Positions 28,701 through 35,719 of a stretch of 64,000 bases of DNA are shown piece after piece (positions within the stretch are counted from its first letter, which is position 1; each line of letters starts with the position of its first letter). The translations under genes were made by a program, and so were the position numbers. The stretch spans positions 920,586 through 984,585 of the forward strand of contig NZ_MQWA01000001.1 of assembly GCF_002954445.1 (NCBI RefSeq), read 5' to 3'. The notes beneath the pieces are model-generated. The model ran no database searches and was not told the origin of the DNA. It worked only from the letters and a program-made list of their open reading frames with translations. The stretch is from Rubritalea profundi (GTDB lineage: Bacteria; Verrucomicrobiota; Verrucomicrobiia; Verrucomicrobiales; Akkermansiaceae).

Positions 28701-29038
28701 AGCTCTGCGGCTTGACCGGCGTAGTAGAGCAGCATGCCATCTTTCGGCATGTTTTGGCGTAACCATTTCTGGGTTTCGGCAATGGCCTGGGTGGGCTTTC
28801 CTTCCTTGATTCCAGCTTGCAGCAGGGAAATGATCGCCTTTTCAGATTGGGTTTCGATGGATGCTGTTACAGCCTTGCGTTGCTCGTCGAAAGTCGCGGC
28901 GGTGGCTGGCACAGCCAGTGAGCCGAAAACTACAAGCCCCAGAGAGACGCCAAACATTCGAACCCCCTTACCAGAAGATCTTTTATCAGTTCTGGTGGTG
29001 ATGGCATTACCGGGGGTGGAGTGTGTTGATTTTGTCAT
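25727..29038 (-). CDS. N-terminal part of giant TPR/beta-domain protein 2 (frameshifted)
   Basis: 1103 aa in this frame. The signal peptide core is MFGVSLGLVVFGSLAVPATA; its Met at 28957 is preceded by AAGGGGG five bases away, a good ribosome-binding site, so 28957 is a likely true start rather than 29038. Then about 1,000 residues of helical repeats, with TPR-like units near the end (ARYARAVVNYDMEEYDDA). The frame stops at 25727 only because of the one-base loss near 25745; the homologous position in protein 1 reads through. The product is exported and paralogous along its length to 16195-20883, showing a tandem duplication of the giant gene. Confidence 0.75.
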   Translation of the reverse strand: MTKSTHSTPGNAITTRTDKRSSGKGVRMFGVSLGLVVFGSLAVPATAATFDEQRKAVTASIETQSEKAIISLLQAGIKEGKPTQAIAETQKWLRQNMPKDGMLLYYAGQAAELSGDWKNGTALYQQYLKKADLKSATADDAVYRVYSLLIHRLKDVSGAYAFGRNEGNRVMVCPRARQFDSWFLDEAVRRKDSAAVAARLHAGIKAGLPSDLLLVRYSSYFNWLLENLSSYVEMPGIAPVTAELVTNCKQLSKVMSFNPEMALRIDWAVSVKAYNQAKIAGKVILPPLAEAKALLSKYPHYALWVQNGWGGGGNSRHYRGDMAKYWADDIDSKMAPIIAAVPKLTPIQLAGLMPSWGNPNYYHHKEATPTKVNAVQDYIKANPKLMNSRTSPVLLEKPWSQLTFEQLQQLVPHLAQNSRQQASLILAAVAAGKDKDFDKALTAIVGPEAWRLPQHHDQRNASIYGPLSKYCGAKPTDEEKKKWAVKWAALGGGISTVDAKKEDPAAKRLSVFRKFWADYKSAQPKIPSVHERLVKVLAFTPEAIPELLADQSVAAQQLARNAIVTGMSSTDPVWAEIETTNKVNASKYAPGILFLAQRHTRSDNVLELKKRFPKKCVPHPLEAALRKSVADDLKRNSLASWKVMAWINMQYPEDNVEQVKLIQALVKSPSWKTLSGAVHSGARQWFKKELTTPAQLAVVDSSDPLIVCKDLLALPKKAAVAPKKGDTSPAAAKVDVATAVAALTKAIDGAKKSPVRFEINASAQICALDAAVLSDPKVFSLIVDLIELRIIPAAGEANPLILLTTIQEKQDPVVIHKVAYFLWDSMRVIRYQGYLPQTLAFAKSLADEQPSAAYAMALTGQAVFPPQPVNKKHKVDPTRDTRVLKTLRSQAAMNMGLMVIPVAKNDPTYPIYKSQGDWLTGNEDSAWELCDENWEHLIPTIRELNVSYLNWALQRVIYSRDETRQEDLVKALLAWSAEPTSPLTPEEKIGLEIAYGDIAMQRGQLREAHQIYTKTQENKAYEGVVARYQATLRKADAERIGKDFDSALKTLGLLELERIPEMWSPARYARAVVNYDMEEYDDAADDIESILAREPNHAKPKSS

Positions 29039-29106
29039 TCGAATGATGATCTAATTAGAGTATTATAAAAACCTTGAGGTGGCTTGGCTGGGTCAATCAC
29101 AGGTAA

Positions 29107-29769
29107 TTACTCGCCGCTGGAATTTGCGGACTCCGCCTCGATGCCTGCGAGTTTGCTGCGGGCTTCGGTGATATGTTTGCTCGATGGGTAATCGGAGATT
29201 AGCTGGCGGAGTTTTGCCTTAGCAATCTCGTTATCGCCCATGCGGTAACCTACATTCGACCAGAGGAGGAGCATCTCATCGAGGAAAGCAGCGTCTGGGT
29301 AGTCGTTAAATACGCTGTCGAGCAGGTCGGCAGCAATCGAGAAGTTCTCCGTATCGACGTGGTGGCGAACGACGCGACCGAGTGATTCGGCGGCGAATGA
29401 GCTCTCAGGGTAGGTCTCGTAAGTCCTGCGGTAAGCGGCGATGGCACCACCCATGGCTCTCTGCAAAGCACTGGCGGCAGAAAGTCCACCTTCACCCCAT
29501 TTACTGTTATGTTGGTCGGCGGCCTTGATGGATTCCTCAGCTTGCTTCTGGAGGACTTCACCGATGCGGTACTGAGCCTCAGCTGCAGAAATCGGGTTCT
29601 GGAGCTCGAGCACACGTTTGTAGGATTCGACAGATTTCACATAATCACCTTTATCGGCGAGGCTGCGACCTAGAGTCATCAGCGCTTGGTCAGCGAGGAC
29701 GGATTCTGGGTAGAGTCGGTTAAATGCCAGACATGTGGCTGTAGCGGACTCAAAGTCAGCCTTGAGCAA
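29107..29769 (-). CDS. C-terminal part of TPR protein 3 (frameshifted)
   Basis: 220 aa from the first in-frame Met. The frame is open upstream to about 29845, where IILNRAKLPGDLVENSFKLK leads into the annotated start. TPR units follow: FNRLYPESVLADQALMTLG, YVKSVESYKRVLEL, YPESSFAAESLGRVVRHH, YPSSKHITEARSKLAGIE. The segment belongs to the gene at 29679-31457. A lost base near 29844 (GAC-CAATC, expected GAC-CCAATC) separates the two. Merged gene 29107-31457, about 783 aa. It is probably periplasmic. Confidence 0.7.
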   Translation of the reverse strand: MLKADFESATATCLAFNRLYPESVLADQALMTLGRSLADKGDYVKSVESYKRVLELQNPISAAEAQYRIGEVLQKQAEESIKAADQHNSKWGEGGLSAASALQRAMGGAIAAYRRTYETYPESSFAAESLGRVVRHHVDTENFSIAADLLDSVFNDYPDAAFLDEMLLLWSNVGYRMGDNEIAKAKLRQLISDYPSSKHITEARSKLAGIEAESANSSGE

Positions 29770-31457
29770 TTCACTTTCCCATTTGAGTTTAAAGGAATTT
29801 TCGACCAGATCACCTGGAAGTTTTGCTCTATTGAGGATGATTGGTCGATTTTTGCGAGGGCTTCCTTAGCGCGCAGTGCGGCGCGTTGGTCGAGTCCCAT
29901 GTCCTTATAGATTCCACCTAGACCGGTGAGGGCCTCGGCTTCGACTGAGCTTTTACGGGCTTTGAGTAGGGCGTCGAACACAACGTACTGATCGGCTGAG
30001 ACACCCGAGTTCACGGAACCGGAAACCTTGATGGTCGCCTCGCTCTCACGTGGTTCATCACCGTAGAGGTGGACTTCATCTGTGTAGGTGACACGGAGTT
30101 CGTCTAGCTCGTTGGTGTGGAGAACCCCGTCGTCCATTATTGGCTCTACTCCTTCTTCGAGCGGGGCCAGCTTGATTCTTCCAATAAAGTTACCGGTGCG
30201 AATTTCTGGGCCGTCGCCGGTTTCTACGAGTGTTACCGAGATACTGTCGCGTACTTTCCAGACCTCTTTTTCGTCGTCTTCGAGAGCGAAGATATCGATG
30301 GCGTCAGCGGATTCTCCGTTGGCCTGGGCTTCAACTTTGTAGCGGGAGGTGACGGTGAGTGTGATTTTTTCTGCGCCGGGTGTTTTATCGAGGTCGGCAT
30401 CGCGAAGCATAAGCACCTGCGGTTGGCCTGGGTAGGCGATGTAGGCTGGGGTGGAGTAGTCACCGAGGTAGAAACCAACAGTTCCAGTGCTCACAGCGCG
30501 GACCTTACCGGTGCGTGGCACGCCTTTTTTGCCGTCCATCGTGCTATCGTCAAGGTAAGTCACGGTTATTGTATCGCCACCGATCATTTGCAGGACTCCG
30601 TCGCCAGGTTTGGCATCGCCTAGGGCAGTGGGTGCAGATGCGAGCATTTCGTGTTTTTTGCCAGCAATGGGCACGCCGGTGATGATTTCGGTATCGCCAC
30701 TGCTGACGGCAATTGTTGCGGTAATCGGCTGACCGAGCTTGCGCATGACGGGCACGTCGGCGTCTTCGATTTTGGCGTAAAAGCGCTGACCTATCTCGAT
30801 TCGGCCGAGTTCTTCACCCGCGTCCTCGACTTCGGTACCAACCAGAGAAAGCGAGTCGATCGCCTTGTTCCAGTTTTTCAAATTGTAGTGGCTCATGCCG
30901 ATGTAGTAGTAGGCTTTGTTGGCCCACTTGGTTTTACCGGCGACCTCGGTGAGGCGGCGGAACAAGGGGAAACACGCGGAATACTGGCCACCTTGGAATT
31001 GGCTAAATCCAGCTTGGAATAGAGCCTCGTGGTAGAGTTCTTGCTTGGTTTCAGCTTGTTCCTCACCTGGTACTGGTGCGAGTAGACGGGTGAGCAGGAG
31101 AAAGTGACTGAGCGCCTCTTTGTTTTTATGGAGACCTAGATAATGCTTACCCATGGACATGTGAGCCATGTGGGCGAGTGTGGTGCCTTGATTGTCGCGC
31201 ACAACGGTATTGAGCATGGCGAGGCCACGTTCGTATTGCTTGTAATCCATCAACTCCATCGCCTTGTCGTAGAGGTGCTTGGCGCGGCGGTCGATATCCG
31301 AAGAGGCACGGGAACGTGGAGCTGCGTCCTTCTTTGCTTTGTCTTTACCCTGTGCTTGGGAAGCTACGGGCGTAGCCAAGCAAAGTGCCAGAAGGATCAG
31401 TGTTGAGTTGATGTTCACGAAGCTAGAACGTTTCATTGTCATATAAAATTTCATCAA
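29679..31457 (-). CDS. N-terminal part of exported TPR protein 3 (frameshifted)
   Basis: 592 aa in this frame; the last ~55 residues after ALAKIDQ are out of frame and not part of the real protein. The signal peptide is near the N-terminus (SFVNINSTLILLALCLATPVASQAQ), possibly starting at a later Met (MKRSSFVN). TPRs cover about residues 60-210 (YDKAMELMDYKQYERGLAML). Beta domains of the operon's type follow (VSSGDTEIITGVPIAG; RDADLDKTPGAEKITLTVTS; VTLVETGDGPEIRTGNF). It shares its beta modules with the two giant proteins, so all three probably assemble together. Confidence 0.75.
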   Translation of the reverse strand: MMKFYMTMKRSSFVNINSTLILLALCLATPVASQAQGKDKAKKDAAPRSRASSDIDRRAKHLYDKAMELMDYKQYERGLAMLNTVVRDNQGTTLAHMAHMSMGKHYLGLHKNKEALSHFLLLTRLLAPVPGEEQAETKQELYHEALFQAGFSQFQGGQYSACFPLFRRLTEVAGKTKWANKAYYYIGMSHYNLKNWNKAIDSLSLVGTEVEDAGEELGRIEIGQRFYAKIEDADVPVMRKLGQPITATIAVSSGDTEIITGVPIAGKKHEMLASAPTALGDAKPGDGVLQMIGGDTITVTYLDDSTMDGKKGVPRTGKVRAVSTGTVGFYLGDYSTPAYIAYPGQPQVLMLRDADLDKTPGAEKITLTVTSRYKVEAQANGESADAIDIFALEDDEKEVWKVRDSISVTLVETGDGPEIRTGNFIGRIKLAPLEEGVEPIMDDGVLHTNELDELRVTYTDEVHLYGDEPRESEATIKVSGSVNSGVSADQYVVFDALLKARKSSVEAEALTGLGGIYKDMGLDQRAALRAKEALAKIDQSSSIEQNFQVIWSKIPLNSNGKVNCSRLTLSPLQPHVWHLTDSTQNPSSLTKR

Positions 31458-31644
31458 ATTTTTTGATTGGTGGTTTTTTTATTTAATTTAGCTAACTTAC
31501 AAACGATTTCGCTTATCGGAGCCATTGTACTTTTACTCATTTCGCCACTGGATGCTGCGGTGTCATAGGTTGATATCGATGAGTAAACGAGTCATTTTTT
31601 ACATATTCACTTTCACACCCTAGCCATATATGGGCAGGTTAATT

Positions 31645-33408
31645 TTACTCCTCGGCCTCGGCTTCACCTCCGGTGAGTGCCACGCCGTAGCGCTCGAGAC
31701 GGTTGTGCGCTTCACTGGACTCGCCACTTTTTGGGTAGCGCCGCAGAACCATCCGAAGTTGTTGGACTTCCTTGCCTTTGTTGCCGCTGATACGGTAAAT
31801 ATCGGCAATTTTCAAACTTGCGCTGGAAGCAGTGGAACCGCCGACGGACTCAAGCCCTTGGACAGTCTTGACTGCTTCTGAGTACTGCTTGAGAGCGACC
31901 ATGCAGTCGGTGACTCCCCATGTTGACTGAGGTTGCTTATTTGCCACACGGTAGGCTTTGATCGCCTCATCATAACGACCAAGCCCCTGAAGGAGTACGG
32001 CCTGAGACATGCCGAGCGCCTGACCGGCATACTTTGGGGATTTTTGCAAAATTGGCATCTCTTGGAGAGCTTTCTCCATGAACGGGCGGTTGCGGTGAGT
32101 CCGTGCATTGTAGTAATCGAAACGAGATTTTGCAGCGAAGGTCTTATCCTTCATTTTTGCAAAATAGCGCAGCACGAAGTCCTCTGGCTCGTAAAGAGCC
32201 GCAAAGTTGGTGAGTTTGAGAATTTCCTCATCATTCATACCTTGAATACTAACCGAGCGCATGACCGTCCTTGACTCCTCATTCATCCTCAAGCTCCTCA
32301 ATTGATTCATGAGAGCCATTTTCTCAGGATTTTTCAAGCCACCGAGAAATGCTTTACTTTGACTAGCAAAGAAATTCGAACGCATTTTAGGGTCGACGCC
32401 GTAATAGCCAGACCATTTCAACACGCGTGCGAGAGTGGCTGGCTGGAGTTTGTATTGTTTCTCCATCCCAGCGAGCCAGCTTTTGCTGTCCTTTTCGTAG
32501 ACATTCTGGAGATCAATCCATTGCTTGCGCAGGTCATCGTTATCGGTAAATCGGTCCCCCATTTTGGCGCTCCAGTAGCGGGCGGCTTTCTCCTTTTTCT
32601 CCAACTCCGCTCCTGCGGGCATTCTCAGGGACGTATTCAGGACGGTCGACCAGTAGCGATTGTCTTCGTTGGGCTTGTCAGTTTTTTGGCCACGGCCATC
32701 AAAACCACCAGCCTCGACGTAGAACTTCTGGAGTTTGTCGTTATTTTGACTGCGAGTGACGTAATGGGCAAGTACCGCGTTGCGGGCTGCAGCGGCTGCC
32801 TGATGATTCGTTTTGGAAAATGCTACCGCTGTGCGCCAGTGGTACTCTGCGGCTTCCTCGAATTTCCCGAGCTTTTGCATGGCTCCGCCGAGGTATGTGA
32901 GAGCTGTGCCGGAGTTTGGCTGGGCGACATAGTCGTCATCCTTGACCATTTTTGCCCAAACCGCATTTTGCTTGGCGGTGTCACCATTTTGCTGATGGCA
33001 TTGGCCCATGTAAAAGAGCGCTCCGGCAGCGTAGCTGACATCATCTGGGAAATAATCCACGACATCTTGGTAGGCCTTGATCGCGGCGTGACGTTTGTCG
33101 ATCATGTGCAGACAACGTCCCATCCGCAGCAGAACATAGGGAAGTGCCTTGCTCTTTACGAACTCGAAGGAATAGGCCTTGTAGGCTGCGTAGGCTCCTT
33201 TGTAGTCGCGCTTTTTATAAAGTTTGTCTGCATCCTCGAGATTCAAACCCTCGAAGGTATCTAATTTAGAAAATTCCTTTGGCGGGTAGGTGATTTCCTG
33301 ACCCGCCCGATTAGCTGAGCATACCGAGACACTTAAAGTAGTTAAGGCCAAACATGCCACTGCTGTCCGGCAAGTACTGCCAATTCTTTGGAAATTATTC
33401 TGTCTCAT
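31645..33408 (-). CDS. exported TPR protein, first gene of the envelope operon
   Basis: 587 aa from the Met at 33408 (MRQNNFQRIG), preferred over the track start at 33552 because it gives a normal signal peptide (TAVACLALTTLSVSVCSA) and lies just behind a strong promoter at 33440-33468. TPR repeats fill most of the protein (DADKLYKKRDYKGAYAAYKAY; YFPDDVSYAAGALFYMGQCHQ; GRYDEAIKAYRVANKQP). The C-terminal tail is acidic. It lacks the beta domains of its neighbours. As the first gene it may supply an outer-membrane-associated or periplasmic adaptor for the complex. Confidence 0.75.
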   Translation of the reverse strand: MRQNNFQRIGSTCRTAVACLALTTLSVSVCSANRAGQEITYPPKEFSKLDTFEGLNLEDADKLYKKRDYKGAYAAYKAYSFEFVKSKALPYVLLRMGRCLHMIDKRHAAIKAYQDVVDYFPDDVSYAAGALFYMGQCHQQNGDTAKQNAVWAKMVKDDDYVAQPNSGTALTYLGGAMQKLGKFEEAAEYHWRTAVAFSKTNHQAAAAARNAVLAHYVTRSQNNDKLQKFYVEAGGFDGRGQKTDKPNEDNRYWSTVLNTSLRMPAGAELEKKEKAARYWSAKMGDRFTDNDDLRKQWIDLQNVYEKDSKSWLAGMEKQYKLQPATLARVLKWSGYYGVDPKMRSNFFASQSKAFLGGLKNPEKMALMNQLRSLRMNEESRTVMRSVSIQGMNDEEILKLTNFAALYEPEDFVLRYFAKMKDKTFAAKSRFDYYNARTHRNRPFMEKALQEMPILQKSPKYAGQALGMSQAVLLQGLGRYDEAIKAYRVANKQPQSTWGVTDCMVALKQYSEAVKTVQGLESVGGSTASSASLKIADIYRISGNKGKEVQQLRMVLRRYPKSGESSEAHNRLERYGVALTGGEAEAEE

Positions 33409-33439
33409 AGTGTGTAAAAGTCTTATCGATGCGGTATGC

Positions 33440-33468
33440 AAAATATGACTGGTACAGATATCAGTCAA
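33440..33468 (-). promoter_or_regulatory. sigma70-type promoter for the envelope operon, with spacer palindrome
   Basis: On the minus strand TTGACT (33468-33463) is followed by exactly 17 bases and TATTTT (33445-33440). The transcript would start about 25 bp before the ATG at 33408. The spacer region contains TGACTG-N10-CAGTCA, an inverted repeat overlapping the -35, a plausible operator. No other promoter this good was noticed in the operon. Confidence 0.6.
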
Positions 33469-33562
33469 GATACGAGACCACAATAACCTTCTTTCATAAT
33501 TCCTTTGAATAAGGATTTCTAATTGCGGAAATATAAAGCAAATTCGCAGCATCGTAGTAATT

Positions 33563-34448
33563 ACTCACATTCCGGCGATAAAAAACCACTCAAAAACGCA
33601 AGGATTGACGTGAGTAAATGGGCGTGTGGCCTATGCTGCTTATATGGTAAAACACGAGACTAACAATCCTCCACACGACCAAAATGGCCATACAATCACT
33701 CGGATTTCCTGCACTCCAATTTCTGACGCATTTTGCCAACAGAATACTCTAGCTGATAACGAATTTCATGAGGGAATGAGACGCTTCAATCTAGTTGCTC
33801 TGCTTTTTAAGTGTCTGGCAAAGGGCCGCAGATCTGATGCCGTTGAGCTCCCCTATATCCTCATCACCTTGTTTGTCTGGCCCGTTCTGAAATCTGCTAG
33901 CATTCATTGTATTTGCTCCGAGCTCTGCCAATACATCAAGATAGGAGCTCAAAAAAAATCAAGCACCCCACGACAAAGGACTTTGCAGACAAGCGTAGTG
34001 CAAGCGCTAAAGGCATGAAACGTGCGCTGGCGGAGGACAATAATGAGATGCTTCAACGCATGCTGAGATCGGCAATCAATGGAAGCTGGGTTCACAGCTC
34101 TATATTTACTTGCTGATGCTGGTTTGGCATCAAAAAGAACATTGATACAGCAATAGATCTGGAGCTGATGGCCATCTTTCAGATGAAACGAGGGAAGCTG
34201 CGCAGCATGTCATTTGCCAGTTTAGTGTGGAAACTCTTTCGTCTTCTGATCACAGGAGCGCTTGAGGTAATCAAGGGGCTTGGGGAGGAAATGATTCAGG
34301 ATCTAACAGGGGCCGCCGGCCATGTGGCTGAAGAATTCTTGAACGATGCATTCCACATGACCGACAAGCACATAGAGAGTCTGCAAACCGCCGAGAATTT
34401 AGGTCAAACACCCTGAAGACCTCCCAAAATTATCGCCGAAATGTGACT
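33563..34448 (+). mobile_element. degenerate IS4-type insertion sequence (copy 2)
   Basis: Terminal inverted repeats are visible: ACTCACATTCCGGCGAT at 33563-33579 and ATCGCCGAAATGTGACT at 34432-34448 match at 15 of 17 positions. Inside is a broken transposase gene. The element is about 886 bp, shorter than intact IS4-family elements, in line with an internal deletion. No target-site duplication could be recognised. The left ~340 bp is repeated, inverted, at 344-683. On its right the IS directly abuts an rlpA-like 3' fragment. Confidence 0.75.
33626..34416 (+). pseudogene. IS4-family transposase remnant (multiple frameshifts, internal deletion)
   Basis: Pieces in different frames fit one transposase. 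The N-terminal frame (33626-34018) has RRFNLVALLFKCLAKGRRSD and FVWPVLKSASIHC. A second frame reads DKRSASAKGMKRALAEDNNE. A third reads FTALYLLADA. A fourth reads TAIDLELMAIFQMKRGKLR and then jumps to a C-terminal helical tail (LFRLLITGALEVIKGLGEE). YLLADAWFG followed by a conserved acidic block is typical of IS4-like DDE transposases; here the motif is interrupted by a lost base. The gene cannot be functional. Confidence 0.65.
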
Positions 34449-34623
34449 CAACGATCGCGGCCCTTTTATCCCAGGACGCATCATCGATGTCACACCTCGC
34501 GCTGCGAAAAATCTAGACTTCCATCAAGATGGTTTAACTCGGGTCAAAGTAGAAGTTCTTAGCGTTGGTGACAAAAGGCATAAACGCAAAGCCGAACGCA
34601 AGAAGCGCTTCCTCTCTTTCTAG
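34449..34623 (+). pseudogene. orphan 3' end of an rlpA-like gene
   Basis: Directly after the IS right end an open frame reads LNDRGPFIPGRIIDVTPRAA, then LTRVKVEVLSVGDK and a basic tail ending at TAG (34621). This matches the end of the double-psi beta-barrel of RlpA, a septal-ring lipoprotein and lytic transglycosylase (typical VNDRGPF..GRIIDLS). No 5' part lies upstream; the IS and the oppositely oriented TPR gene are there instead. It is a clear truncation, presumably linked to the IS. Confidence 0.65.
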
Positions 34624-34726
34624 AATAACTCCACCAGCAGAGAACCCCGAAGTTATGTGAAATGCGCACTTATTCACCGAAGACAAATGAATGAAATCGT
34701 ACTATACTAGCGCCTAAATCCCTGCT

Positions 34727-35692
34727 ATGAGCCTCTCCACTATGGGAGAACAAGAGCCAAAAGAAATCCGCGTATTTGCGCCAGCAACTGTTGCTAATGT
34801 TGCCAGCGGATACGACGTCCTAGGCTTCGCCATCGATGAACCAGGTGATGAAGTAGTCGTGAGATATTCCGATAAGCCAGGTCTCCGAATCACCGCGATC
34901 ACCGGAGACGGCGGAAAACTACCCAAGACTGTCGAGGGGAATACCGCTGGAGTCTCAGCCCAGGATCTCCTGCGCCATCTAGGGAAATCGGATGTCGGTA
35001 TTGAAATGGAAATCCACAAGAAGATGCCATTCGGTTCAGGCCTTGGCTCCTCTGCAGCCTCTGCCGTAGCTGGCGTGTACGCAGTCAATGTCCTACTCGG
35101 CGAACCTCTCACTAAAAAGCAACTTCTGCCATTTGCCATGACCGGTGAAGCGAGCGCCGACGGTGCATACCACGCTGATAATGTCGGCCCATCACTCCTC
35201 GGTGGCATCATCGTCATCCGCTCAAACCAAGAACTCGACATATCTGAACTGCCAGTCCCAGAAAACCTCTGGGCTGCCGTAGTGCACCCAGACATCGAAA
35301 TTCTCACCAAAGTAGCTCGCGAGATCCTGCCAGCAGAGATCTCAATCAGCACAGCGACCCAGCAGATGGGTAATCTAGGCGGGTTCATCTGTGGCCTCTA
35401 CGAGGAAGACTATAGCCTCATCGGTAGATCTTTGCATGATGTGATTGCTGAACCATTTCGCCAGAAGCTCATCCCTGAGTTCTACAAAGCAAAACAAGAA
35501 GCACTATCGCATGGTGCGCTAGGATTCTCCATCTCAGGAGCGGGGCCAAGTGTCTTCGCTCTGTGTGAAGGTGAAAAAAACGCACAAAAAGTGGCATCAG
35601 CCATCGCAAACGTATTTAACGACAATAATCTGACCAATCAGATCCACGTGTCACGCATCAACCAACAAGGCGTCCACGTCGTCAACAACTAG
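34727..35692 (+). CDS. thrB: homoserine kinase
   Basis: 321 aa. The GHMP-kinase ATP loop PFGSGLGSSAASAVAG is intact, the N-terminal strand VFAPATVANVASGYDVLGFA is typical of ThrB, and the C-terminal motif FSISGAGPSVFAL is present. The enzyme phosphorylates homoserine for threonine synthesis. An alternative start Met five codons in (34742, MGEQEPKE) fits the family N-terminus equally well; neither has a ribosome-binding site. It is 27 bp upstream of threonine synthase, forming a thrBC pair. Confidence 0.95.
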   Translation: MSLSTMGEQEPKEIRVFAPATVANVASGYDVLGFAIDEPGDEVVVRYSDKPGLRITAITGDGGKLPKTVEGNTAGVSAQDLLRHLGKSDVGIEMEIHKKMPFGSGLGSSAASAVAGVYAVNVLLGEPLTKKQLLPFAMTGEASADGAYHADNVGPSLLGGIIVIRSNQELDISELPVPENLWAAVVHPDIEILTKVAREILPAEISISTATQQMGNLGGFICGLYEEDYSLIGRSLHDVIAEPFRQKLIPEFYKAKQEALSHGALGFSISGAGPSVFALCEGEKNAQKVASAIANVFNDNNLTNQIHVSRINQQGVHVVNN

Positions 35693-35719
35693 CAATAAAA
35701 TCTAAAATTTCGCCGCGTT

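Noticed and set aside
29782-29800. TTTAAAC heptamer (a classical -1 slippery site) in frame within the overlap of the two TPR protein 3 frames
   Set aside because: The -1 frame is already protein-like upstream of it (IILNRAKLPGDLVENS), so the real shift lies near 29844. The heptamer is probably chance, and the other split genes have no such site.
33547-34460. Target-site duplication around IS copy 2
   Set aside because: Flanks GTAGTAATT and CAACGATCG share no direct repeat, consistent with rearrangement after insertion.
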